A stretch of 64,000 nt of DNA from Jiella sonneratiae (lineage in GTDB: Bacteria; Pseudomonadota; Alphaproteobacteria; Rhizobiales; Rhizobiaceae), in the NCBI RefSeq assembly GCF_017353515.1, contig NZ_JAFMPY010000001.1, forward strand, positions 248,001 to 312,000, read 5' to 3'. This document shows, in pieces, positions 8,274 to 15,564 of this stretch. Each line of letters begins with the position of its first letter. Position 1 is the first letter of the stretch. Below the pieces are notes generated by a model. It had not been told where the DNA came from. It saw only the letters and a program-made list of their open reading frames with translations, and ran no database searches. The position numbers were made by a program, and so were the translations under genes.

Positions 8274-10040
8274 TCAGGAAAAGACGCGCTTGAAGGTCTG
8301 GGTCAGGATCCCCGACTCGTCGGGATCGCCCTTCACCAGCGCTTCCGCGTAGGAGCCCGCCTGCGAGAAGCTGATATGCGGCGGCAGCGACGGCGTGTCG
8401 GGATCGACATGGGCGTCGATCAGGCAGGGCCGGTCGGCGCGCAGCGCCGCATCCCAGGCCGGACCCACCTGCTCGGGGGTTTCGACCGTAATGCCCTTCA
8501 GGCCGAGAAGTTCTGCATAGTGCGCGAAGGACATCGGCGGCACGTCCTGGGTCTTCGGCACTTTCGGCGAATTCGCCATCGCGCGGAGCTCCCACGTCAC
8601 CTGGTTCAGGTCGCCGTTGGAGAGCACGCAGACGACGAAGCGCGGGTCGAGCCAGTCGCGCCAGTATTTCGAGACGGTGATGAGGTCGGTGACGCCGAGC
8701 ATCTGCATCGCGCCGTCGCCGACGAAGGCGATCGGCACCCGGTCCGGATAGGCGAATTTCGCCGCCGCCGCATAGGGAAGGCCGGGGCACATGGTGGCGA
8801 GCGTACCCGAGAGCGAGGCCTTCATCCCCGGCCGGATCTTCAAAGCGCGCGCGAACCAGTTGGCGGAAGACCCGGAGTCGGCGGTGATGATGGCGTTTTC
8901 CGGCAGCCGCGAGGAAAGCTCCCAGAACACCCGTTCGGGATTGACGGGCTTGGCGTCCTTCATCGCCCGCTCTTCTTCCTCGCGCCACCAGCGCGCGATG
9001 CGCTGCTCGATTTCGCCCCGCCAGGAGCGGTCCTCCTTCCGCTTCAGGCGCGGGATCAGCGCCTTCAGCGTCCGGGCGGAATCGCCGGCCAGCGCGACCT
9101 CCATCGGATAGCGGATCGACAGCATCGTCGGATCGAGGTCGATCTGCACGCCGCGCGCCTGGCCGGTCTCCGGCAGGAACTCCGAATAGGGAAAGCGCGA
9201 TCCGACCATCAGGAGCGTGTCGCAATGCTGCATCATCCAGTCGGAAGGCTCGGTGCCGAGGAGGCCGATCGAGCCGGTGACGAACGGCAGGTCGTCGGGA
9301 AGCGCCGCCTTGCCGAGCAGTGCCTTGGCGACCCCCGCGCCGAGGAGATCCGCAACCTTCGTCACCTCATCCGCCGCCCCGAGGGCGCCGGCGCCGATCA
9401 GGATGCCGACCTTCTTGCCGGCGTTGAGGACGTCGGCGGCGCGCTCGAGATCGACCTCCTGCGGCAGCACCGTCGCCTCGCTGTAGGCCTGGCTGGTATG
9501 GACGGTGCCGTGGGCGTGCGGCGCTTCCTCGACCGCCTTCGCCTCCTGCACGTCGTTCGGAAAGATCACGCAGGTGACCGTGCGGCGGGACTTGGCGATC
9601 CTGAAGGCCCGGTCGATGAGGTGACGCGCCTGCGACGGCGCCATGCAGGTCTCGACGTAGTCGCCGGCGACGTCCTTGAACAGCGTCTGCAGGTCCACCT
9701 CCTGCTGGTAGTTGCCGCCGAGCGCCGAGCGGCTCTGCTGGCCGACGATGGCGACGACCGGCTGGTGGTCGAGCTTGGCGTCGTAGAGGCCGTTGAGGAG
9801 GTGGATCGCGCCGGGCCCGGACGTCGCGGCGCAGACGCCCACCTCGCCGGTGAACTTGGCATGGGCGCAGGCCATGAAGGCCGCGCTCTCCTCATGCCGG
9901 GCCTGGACGAATTCGAGGTCGTCGTTGCGGCCGAGGGCGGCGACGAGCCCGCCGATGCCGTCTCCGGGATATCCGAAGAGCCGGTTCACGCCCCAGCCCT
10001 GCACCCGCTCGAGGATGAAGTCGCCGACGGTCTTTGCCAT
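8274..10040 (-). CDS. thiamine-diphosphate enzyme of the pyruvate oxidase/acetolactate synthase family
   Basis: A 588-residue ThDP enzyme, probably a decarboxylating 2-oxoacid oxidase or dehydrogenase resembling PoxB. It has the three domains of the family. The N-terminal pyrimidine domain has GYPGDGIGGL and the catalytic Glu in ARHEES (residues 48-52). A central FAD/ADP-type domain follows. The C-terminal pyrophosphate domain has the GDG...N motif VGDGAMQML...VVCVLSNGDLNQ. ATG 10040 has GGGAGACC in front of it. A longer in-frame reading has no ribosome site. It forms an operon with the downstream enolase-superfamily gene. A GGAAC-N19-TT motif about 125 bp upstream hints at general-stress control. 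Confidence 0.85.
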   Translation of the reverse strand: MAKTVGDFILERVQGWGVNRLFGYPGDGIGGLVAALGRNDDLEFVQARHEESAAFMACAHAKFTGEVGVCAATSGPGAIHLLNGLYDAKLDHQPVVAIVGQQSRSALGGNYQQEVDLQTLFKDVAGDYVETCMAPSQARHLIDRAFRIAKSRRTVTCVIFPNDVQEAKAVEEAPHAHGTVHTSQAYSEATVLPQEVDLERAADVLNAGKKVGILIGAGALGAADEVTKVADLLGAGVAKALLGKAALPDDLPFVTGSIGLLGTEPSDWMMQHCDTLLMVGSRFPYSEFLPETGQARGVQIDLDPTMLSIRYPMEVALAGDSARTLKALIPRLKRKEDRSWRGEIEQRIARWWREEEERAMKDAKPVNPERVFWELSSRLPENAIITADSGSSANWFARALKIRPGMKASLSGTLATMCPGLPYAAAAKFAYPDRVPIAFVGDGAMQMLGVTDLITVSKYWRDWLDPRFVVCVLSNGDLNQVTWELRAMANSPKVPKTQDVPPMSFAHYAELLGLKGITVETPEQVGPAWDAALRADRPCLIDAHVDPDTPSLPPHISFSQAGSYAEALVKGDPDESGILTQTFKRVFS

Positions 10041-10441
10041 GGGTGGTCTCCCTTCGTTTCGGTCCGCGGCCGGCAATCGTGCCTTCAAAGCCGAGGGAAC
10101 GGCGAAACGCTCCGATCGGCGTGGCGCTGTCGCCCGGCCGTGCATCACGGATTGTCGTGGAGCCAATCGCCGGACGGTTGCCTGCGTTCCCGCCTAAGAA
10201 GAAAGCCAATGCTTAGCCACGTCATCGAACGACCCCGTCCGCGGGAACCGACGACGGCGGAAACAACCATATTTTCAATCGGTTGCGAATATCGGATCGG
10301 ATCGTTGCGGTGGGTGTCGCCGGCAGATTTCTAAATGAGATTTAATATTCGCATCCCGAACTCACGCTGCGTCCGTGCATTGGAAAATTGGCCTGCCGGG
10401 ACGCGTGCCACCCGGCCGAGACAGCTGGAGGATGCGAGACG
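10041..10441. other. divergent intergenic region with a spaced inverted repeat
   Basis: A 401-bp spacer between two divergent operons, with no convincing coding signal. The part from about 10255 to 10360 is clearly AT-richer than its surroundings. It contains a 9-bp perfect inverted repeat, TGCGAATAT at 10284-10292 and ATATTCGCA at 10345-10353, which could be a pair of operator half-sites for the downstream plus-strand operon. No EcfG motif was found for that operon. Confidence 0.4.
10165..10190 (-). promoter_or_regulatory. candidate EcfG/RpoE2-type promoter for the ThDP enzyme operon
   Basis: On the minus strand GGAAC (10190-10186) is followed after 19 bases by TT (10166-10165). This fits the GGAAC-N18/19-TT pattern described for the alphaproteobacterial general-stress sigma factor. 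It is a short motif, lacks a good CGTT, and could occur by chance. Confidence 0.3.
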
Positions 10442-11464
10442 GTGGCGGTGCCAAGACCAGACCAGCATGCGCGGGCAAGCCGCGACATAGCCGCGCTCCA
10501 CGATGCCCGGCCGGCTTCGGTCGCCGAGCAGCCCAACATGCGGAGCGGAACGCTACTCGCCGTGACCGGGATCGGGCTCGTCGCCGCAAGCCTTGCGGGG
10601 ATCGCCGTCGCGTCGCGGGGCGGGAACCGTCCGGCGCGCGCCGCCCGGTACGCCGCCTGGGGCTCGGCCTTGCTTGCCGGCAGCGTGCTCGCCGACAGTG
10701 CGATGGAACATTACCGCGGCAATTTCCGCCGCAAGGAGATGTTCGCCGCCCCGGTCGTCGCGGCGGGTACCCTGGCGACGGCGCTCGCCACCGCAGTCAC
10801 CAGCCGCGCCACCTCCTACAAGGCCGCGCTGTTCGGCGGAACGATCGCCACGGGCCTGTTCGGCCTCGGCTTTCACCTCAGGAACATTCTCTCCCGCCCC
10901 GGCGGCCTTTCCTGGAACAACCTGTTCTACCGGGCACCCTTCGGCGCCCCCGGCGCGTTGGCGCTTGCCGGCCTCGCCGGCGTCGGGGCGGTCGCCGCCG
11001 ACCGGGCGGACCGGCGCGAACGGCTCGGGCAAAAGGGTCACGGCCGGCGGGCCGGCTACGGGCTCGGCCTGTTCACCGCCGCCGGCCTGTTCGGCCTCAC
11101 CGCCGAAGTCGGGCTCCTGCACTTCCGCGGCGCCTTCCACGACAAGCTGATGTACGCGCCGATCCTCGCATTGCCCTTCACCGGTGCGGCGATCATGGCC
11201 GCGACGGCCGACCCGCAGCCGCGGCGCCGCAGCCTGGCGCGCAAGAGCCTCGAGGCGACGGCCGGGCTCGGCCTCGTCGGGACGGGGCTCCACGCCTATG
11301 GCGTCAGCCGCAACATGGGCGGTTTCGCCAACTGGACGCAGAACCTCTTCCAGGGCCCGCCCATCGCCGCCCCGCCCAGTCTGGCGGGCCTCGCATTGAT
11401 GGGCTTTGCCGCCCTCGACCTCCTCGACCGGCATGGAAAGGACCCCTCGCATGGCCCCCGCTGA
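10442..11464 (+). CDS. unknown integral membrane protein with an internal duplication, GMC dehydrogenase partner
   Basis: I do not recognise a named family. The 340-residue product has about nine hydrophobic segments and no cleavable signal. It is built from two ~138-residue repeats. In repeat 1 the marks are H90-Y-R-G-N-F, K98/M100/P104, H145, G154-G155, W158 and N160-L-F. In repeat 2 they are H227-F-R-G-A-F, K235/M237/P240, H284, G293-G294, W298 and N301-L-F. Paired histidines at membrane edges could bind heme or sit at a quinone site; this is inference. GTG 10442 is chosen because GGAGGA lies nine bases upstream. The gene overlaps the gluconate-dehydrogenase subunit 3-like gene by 14 bp, and the GMC gene follows, so it may be the membrane anchor of that enzyme. 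Confidence 0.7.
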   Translation: MAVPRPDQHARASRDIAALHDARPASVAEQPNMRSGTLLAVTGIGLVAASLAGIAVASRGGNRPARAARYAAWGSALLAGSVLADSAMEHYRGNFRRKEMFAAPVVAAGTLATALATAVTSRATSYKAALFGGTIATGLFGLGFHLRNILSRPGGLSWNNLFYRAPFGAPGALALAGLAGVGAVAADRADRRERLGQKGHGRRAGYGLGLFTAAGLFGLTAEVGLLHFRGAFHDKLMYAPILALPFTGAAIMAATADPQPRRRSLARKSLEATAGLGLVGTGLHAYGVSRNMGGFANWTQNLFQGPPIAAPPSLAGLALMGFAALDLLDRHGKDPSHGPR

Positions 11465-12116
11465 CCCCGCCATCCGCACGACGCCGTTCGAGACGCCCTA
11501 TCCGGACTACGACGTCCTCGGCAAATGGGATTCGGTATCCTTCAACGACGCGACGCGGCGGGTCGTGGCGGACCGGCTGCAGAACGTTCCCGAGCGGCGC
11601 TTCTTCGACGAGCCGACATTCGCCCTGCTGCGCGCCGTCATCGACGTCGTCCTGCCGCAGCCGGAGCGGGCCGAGCGGGACCGCATTCCGGTCGAAGCCT
11701 GGATCGACGCGATGCTCTATGAAAACCGGAGCGACGGGACACGCTATGCCGGCGCCCCGGGCAAGCGCGCGGCCTGGACCGCCGGCCTCGCAGGCATCGA
11801 GCACGAAGCGCACCGCCGTCACGAGAAGGGATTTCGCGCGCTTTCCGCCGACGAACGCCATTTCCTCCTCGCATGCATCGACGCGGGCGAAGCCGATCCC
11901 GCCGCCTTCGACGGCATCGACGCCAAGTCGTTCTTCCGCGGCCACCTGCTGAAGGAATCGGTGAAGATCTACTACGCCCACCCCTTCGCCTGGAACGAGA
12001 TCGGCTTCGGCGGGCCTGCCGCGCCGCGCGGCTATCTGAGACTTGGGCCGGACGACCGCGATCCGTGGGAGGCACGCGAGGCGAAAATGCCGCAAAAGAT
12101 CAGGGGATTGCCATGA
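11451..12116 (+). CDS. gluconate 2-dehydrogenase subunit 3-like protein
   Basis: A 221-residue protein of the Gluconate_2-dh3 type, the small subunit that accompanies FAD-dependent GMC sugar or sugar-acid dehydrogenases. Family-like stretches are FFDEPTFALLRAVIDVVLPQ, RIPVEAWIDAMLYENRS and the C-terminal SVKIYYAHPFAWNEIGFGGP. The classical subunit carries a Tat signal, but this N-terminus (MAPADPAIRTTPFETPYP) shows neither Tat nor Sec features, so a cytoplasmic location is likely. GGAAAGGA precedes ATG 11451. The gene overlaps the membrane-protein gene before it and, by ATGA, the GMC gene after it, pointing to tightly coupled production of a three-part complex. Confidence 0.8.
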   Translation: MAPADPAIRTTPFETPYPDYDVLGKWDSVSFNDATRRVVADRLQNVPERRFFDEPTFALLRAVIDVVLPQPERAERDRIPVEAWIDAMLYENRSDGTRYAGAPGKRAAWTAGLAGIEHEAHRRHEKGFRALSADERHFLLACIDAGEADPAAFDGIDAKSFFRGHLLKESVKIYYAHPFAWNEIGFGGPAAPRGYLRLGPDDRDPWEAREAKMPQKIRGLP

Positions 12117-13768
12117 GCACGGTCGTTTCCGACGCGCAGGAGAGGATCCGCGCCACCGGCGGACGGGCGCCGAACGTCTTCCGGCGCGGCGAATGGGTGC
12201 CGATGAAGCAATATCCGGAAAACGAGGCGGTCGACTTCGTCATCGTCGGGACCGGCTGCGGTGGCAGCGTGCTCGCGGCGCAGCTCGCCGAGGCCGGCCA
12301 TTCCGTCGTCGCCTTCGATGCCGGGGCCTTCTACCGGCCCCTCGAAGACTTCGCATCCGACGAGCGGGAACAGGAAAAGCTCTACTGGCTGGACGAGCGG
12401 ATTTCCGGCGGCGACCATCCGATCGAGCTCGGCTCGAACAATTCCGGCAAGGCCGTCGGCGGCTCGACCGTGCATTTCCAGATGGTGGCCCTGCGCTTCC
12501 GGCCGGAGTGGTTCACGTCGCGCACCAGCCTCGGCTACGGCCACGACTGGCCGGTCGACTGGCGGGAGATGTGGAGCTACTACGCCAAGGCCGAGGACGC
12601 GATGAAGATCGCCGGCCCGATCCGCTATCCCTGGGGCCCGAAGCGCGGACGCTACCCCTATCGCGAGCACGAACTGTCGGCCTCGGCCCTGGTTCTCGCC
12701 AAGGGCGCCGAAGCGATGGGCGTGAAATGGTGCGGAACGCCGACCGCCTCGCTCTCGGCGCCACGCGGCGAGGCACACCCTTGCGTCTATCGCGGCTTCT
12801 GCAAGATCGGCTGCGCGACCAACGCCAAGCAGTCGATGCTCGTCACCTTCGTTTCGAAGGCCCTGAAGCACGGCGCCGAGATCCGCGACCTCGCGATGGT
12901 CGGCAGGATCGAGGTCGGCCCGGACGGGCGCGCCACCGGGGTCCATTATCACCGGGAGGGTGAGTGGCGGTTCCAGAAGGCGAGGAACGTCGTCGTTTCC
13001 GGCTATTCGATCGAGACGCCGCGGCTGCTTCTCAACTCCGCCTGCCCGGCACATCCGGACGGGCTCGCCAATTCCTCCGGCCTCGTCGGCAAGAACCTGA
13101 TGGTGCACGTCAACGACGCGGTGTGGGGGATCATGGAAGAGGAGATCCGCTGGTACAAGGGACCGCCGTCCCTCGCCGTGTGCGAGCACTGGAACTACGA
13201 GGACGAAGGCAAGGATTTCGACGGCGGCTACGCCTTCATGAGCCAGGGTCCGCTCCCGACCGACTTCGCGACGTCGCTGGTCTCCAACGAGGGCGTCTTC
13301 GGCCACGAGCTGCGCAAGTGGATGTCGCACTACAACCACATGGCCGGGCTGAAGATGGTCGGCGAGACCATGCCGCAGGAGACGAACCGGGTGGAGCTCT
13401 CGGACGAGACCGACGCGCTCGGCCTGCCGATCCCGAAGGTCAGCTTCTCCTACTGCGAGAACGACAGGAAGATGGCGAAACACGCCGAACGGTTTCAGGG
13501 GGAGATGTTGCGGGCGGCCGGCGCCAAGAGCCTCTACCACACCTCGAGCACCGCGCACCTGATGGGCGGCTGCCGGATGGGCGACGATCCGGCGTCGAGC
13601 GTCGTCGACGCGGCAGGCCGCTCTTTCGACATCGACAATCTCTTCGTCTGCGACGGATCGCTGTTTCCGACGGCCGGCGGCGTGAATCCCTCGATGACCA
13701 TCGTCGCGAACTCGCTCAGGATCGCCGATCGGATCATCGCCATGGCCCGGCGCGGCGACCTGCATTGA
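12113..13768 (+). CDS. GMC-family FAD-dependent dehydrogenase (gluconate/sugar dehydrogenase-like large subunit)
   Basis: A 551-residue flavoprotein that probably oxidises a sugar, sugar acid or polyol and passes electrons to quinone. The dinucleotide fold is VDFVIVGTGCGGS (about residues 40-52). The GMC C-terminal half shows HLMGGCRMGDDP, NLFVCDGSLFPTAGGVNPS with the catalytic His/Asn region, and SMTIVANSL. A cysteine group CVYRGFCKIGC near residue 224 resembles that of related gluconate and glucoside dehydrogenases. There is no signal peptide. It is the third gene of the membrane protein-subunit 3-GMC operon, overlapping subunit 3 by four bases. No cytochrome c subunit gene is present, unlike classical gluconate dehydrogenase. 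The substrate is unknown. Confidence 0.88.
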   Translation: MSTVVSDAQERIRATGGRAPNVFRRGEWVPMKQYPENEAVDFVIVGTGCGGSVLAAQLAEAGHSVVAFDAGAFYRPLEDFASDEREQEKLYWLDERISGGDHPIELGSNNSGKAVGGSTVHFQMVALRFRPEWFTSRTSLGYGHDWPVDWREMWSYYAKAEDAMKIAGPIRYPWGPKRGRYPYREHELSASALVLAKGAEAMGVKWCGTPTASLSAPRGEAHPCVYRGFCKIGCATNAKQSMLVTFVSKALKHGAEIRDLAMVGRIEVGPDGRATGVHYHREGEWRFQKARNVVVSGYSIETPRLLLNSACPAHPDGLANSSGLVGKNLMVHVNDAVWGIMEEEIRWYKGPPSLAVCEHWNYEDEGKDFDGGYAFMSQGPLPTDFATSLVSNEGVFGHELRKWMSHYNHMAGLKMVGETMPQETNRVELSDETDALGLPIPKVSFSYCENDRKMAKHAERFQGEMLRAAGAKSLYHTSSTAHLMGGCRMGDDPASSVVDAAGRSFDIDNLFVCDGSLFPTAGGVNPSMTIVANSLRIADRIIAMARRGDLH

Positions 13769-13839
13769 CCGGCCCGGCCGGCCGCGGAGCGCGGGACTGG
13801 CGCTTCCTGCCGGGGAAGATCCCGTCTCCGAAGGCGTCC

Positions 13840-14208
13840 TCAGGCGGAATAGGGAACGGTCGACAAAAGGGCGATGTGCGGGTCGCGGGAATCGAGCCGC
13901 GTATGCTGCAGCACGACCGGGACGTTCGACGTGATGACCGACGAAAAGGCGGTGTCGCGCGGCAGCGGCTCGGGGTCTTCGAGGTCGTTGAAGCGGAAGT
14001 GCCGGGTGCGCTCGGCCGGAACCTTCAGGCGGTACGGGCCGACAGGTTCGCGGTCGGCGAAATACAGCAGGATCTCGATCTCGGCGTCGCTCTTGCCGGC
14101 ATTGAGCACGCAGAGAGCCTCGTGCGAGACGAGATCGTGCTCTTGGCTGAAGCTTCCGCTCGGCACGTAACCTTCCGCAAGTGCCCAGGTGGTGGTTCCG
14201 ATGTCCAT
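13840..14208 (-). CDS. sensory rhodopsin transducer (ASRT) family protein
   Basis: A 122-residue soluble protein that closely follows the Anabaena sensory rhodopsin transducer pattern: TTTWALAEGYVP, HEALCVLNAG, YFADREPVGPYRLKVPA, RTRHFRFNDLEDP, SSVITSNVPVVLQHTRLDSR and ALLSTVPYS. ATG 14208 has AGGAG upstream. In Anabaena the protein partners a sensory rhodopsin, but no rhodopsin gene occurs in this window. Family members without a rhodopsin have been suggested to bind small molecules such as sugars. The neighbours here (GMC dehydrogenase, GH15) fit a carbohydrate-linked role, which is inference. It is convergent with the GMC gene and divergent from the SDR-GH15-cyo operon. Confidence 0.9.
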   Translation of the reverse strand: MDIGTTTWALAEGYVPSGSFSQEHDLVSHEALCVLNAGKSDAEIEILLYFADREPVGPYRLKVPAERTRHFRFNDLEDPEPLPRDTAFSSVITSNVPVVLQHTRLDSRDPHIALLSTVPYSA

Positions 14209-14414
14209 GACGCTCTCCTGATCTTGTCTGTTTCTTCGGGACGGCAGTTGATTCGAAGACGAACCCGAAATGTCTCCGGCGACGATGCTTTTCGGATCGA
14301 CGGATTTCGTTAGCCGTCTGAAGAAATTCTCGGCCTCGTCGCGAGCCTCGCAAGTCGATCTGTCATTCCGGAGCGCCGAAGCGAGGCAATTACAGATTTT
14401 TAATTCGATCGTAA

Positions 14415-14440
14415 GGAACGCTTGCCGATAGAGCACAGTT
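14415..14440 (+). promoter_or_regulatory. candidate EcfG/RpoE2 (general stress) promoter for the SDR-GH15-cyo operon
   Basis: GGAAC at 14415-14419 is followed after 18 bases by GTT at 14438-14440. This fits the alphaproteobacterial general-stress consensus (GGAAC-N18/19-TT, often written GGAAC-N16/17-CGTT) except for A in place of C before GTT. It lies about 100 bp ahead of the SDR start, on the correct strand, in an intergenic region. Confidence 0.45.
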
Positions 14441-14541
14441 TCACGGTCGCGTGATCGCCGCGGCATCTGCCGCGCCGTCCGCGCCCTTTCGAATGATTTT
14501 CGGCCACGCCGGCAGCGTGGCCGTGACGACGGAGGTCACCC

Positions 14542-15564
14542 ATGTCGCGAGTAGCCGTGATCACCGGGGCCGGCGCAGGCGTCGGACGTGCCGTGGCGCT
14601 GGAATTCGCCCGCAACGGTTTCGACGTCGGGCTCGTCGCCCGCAGCGCCGACCGACTCGAAGACGCCGCACGTGAAATCCGGGCGCTGGGGCGCCAGGCG
14701 CTGGCGCTGCCGGCAGACGTCGCCGACGCCGAAGCGCTCGACGGCGCGGCGTCGCGGGTCGAAGCCGAGCTCGGGCCCATCGACACCTGGGTGAACGTTG
14801 CCATGGCGACGGTGTTTTCGCCGGTCGCCAATCTCGAAGCCGGCGAGGTGCGGCGAGCGACGGAGGTCAGCTATCTCGGCCAGGTGCACGGCATGCTCTC
14901 GGCGCTGAAGCGGATGCGGGTGCGCGGCCACGGCACCATCGTCAACATCGGCTCGGCCCTCGGCTATCGCTCGGTTCCGCTGCAGGCGCCCTACTGCGCC
15001 GCCAAGGCGGCGATCCGGGCATTCTCGGATTCGCTGCGCTCCGAGCTGATCCACGACGGCCTCGACATCAATGTAGTGGTCTGCCAGCTCCCGGCGGTCA
15101 ACACGCCGCAATTCGACTGGGCGCTGAACAAGACGGACCACCGCCCCCAGCCGGTGCCGCCGATCTTCGAGCCGGAAACCGTCGCGGCGGCGATCTACGA
15201 GGCCGCGGCCAGCGGAACGCGGGAGGCGTGGATCGGCTTTTCGGCGATCAAGGCGATCGTCGGCAACATGGTCGCCCCCGGCATCCTCGACCGCTACCTC
15301 GCCAAGGCGGGCTACAGCGGCCAGCTCACCGGCGAGCGGCGCCAGGAAGACGCGCCGGTCAATCTCTACGAGCCGGCCGGCGGCCACTCCACGGCACGCG
15401 GCCGCTTCTCCCGCCGGGCCTCCAGCCGGCGCCTCGTCGTCCTCACCGAAGGACAGCGGCAGGCCGCCAAGCTCGGGGGCATCGCGCTCGGCCTGGTCGG
15501 CGCGGCCGCGCTCGTCTTCGGCGGCCGCCGCTCCTCCGGCGGACGCCGAAGGGGGTGGCGATGA
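14542..15564 (+). CDS. short-chain dehydrogenase/reductase with C-terminal membrane segment
   Basis: A 340-residue SDR. The cofactor motif is VAVITGAGAGVGRAVA (residues 4-19), and the active site is Ser in NIGSALGYRS with Tyr/Lys in APYCAAKAA. The usual NNAG is replaced by VNVAMA. After the ~270-residue catalytic core there is a basic stretch and a hydrophobic segment, KLGGIALGLVGAAALVFGG, ending in an Arg-rich tail. The enzyme is therefore probably tethered to the inner face of the membrane. The substrate is unknown. It is the first gene of the SDR-GH15-cyoABCD operon, overlaps GH15 by four bases, and has the candidate stress promoter upstream. GACGGAGGTCACCC precedes the ATG. Confidence 0.88.
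   Translation: MSRVAVITGAGAGVGRAVALEFARNGFDVGLVARSADRLEDAAREIRALGRQALALPADVADAEALDGAASRVEAELGPIDTWVNVAMATVFSPVANLEAGEVRRATEVSYLGQVHGMLSALKRMRVRGHGTIVNIGSALGYRSVPLQAPYCAAKAAIRAFSDSLRSELIHDGLDINVVVCQLPAVNTPQFDWALNKTDHRPQPVPPIFEPETVAAAIYEAAASGTREAWIGFSAIKAIVGNMVAPGILDRYLAKAGYSGQLTGERRQEDAPVNLYEPAGGHSTARGRFSRRASSRRLVVLTEGQRQAAKLGGIALGLVGAAALVFGGRRSSGGRRRGWR

Noticed and set aside
13840-14208. Reading the ASRT homolog as evidence of light sensing
   Set aside because: No rhodopsin or retinal-synthesis gene is in the window, and the family is known outside rhodopsin systems.
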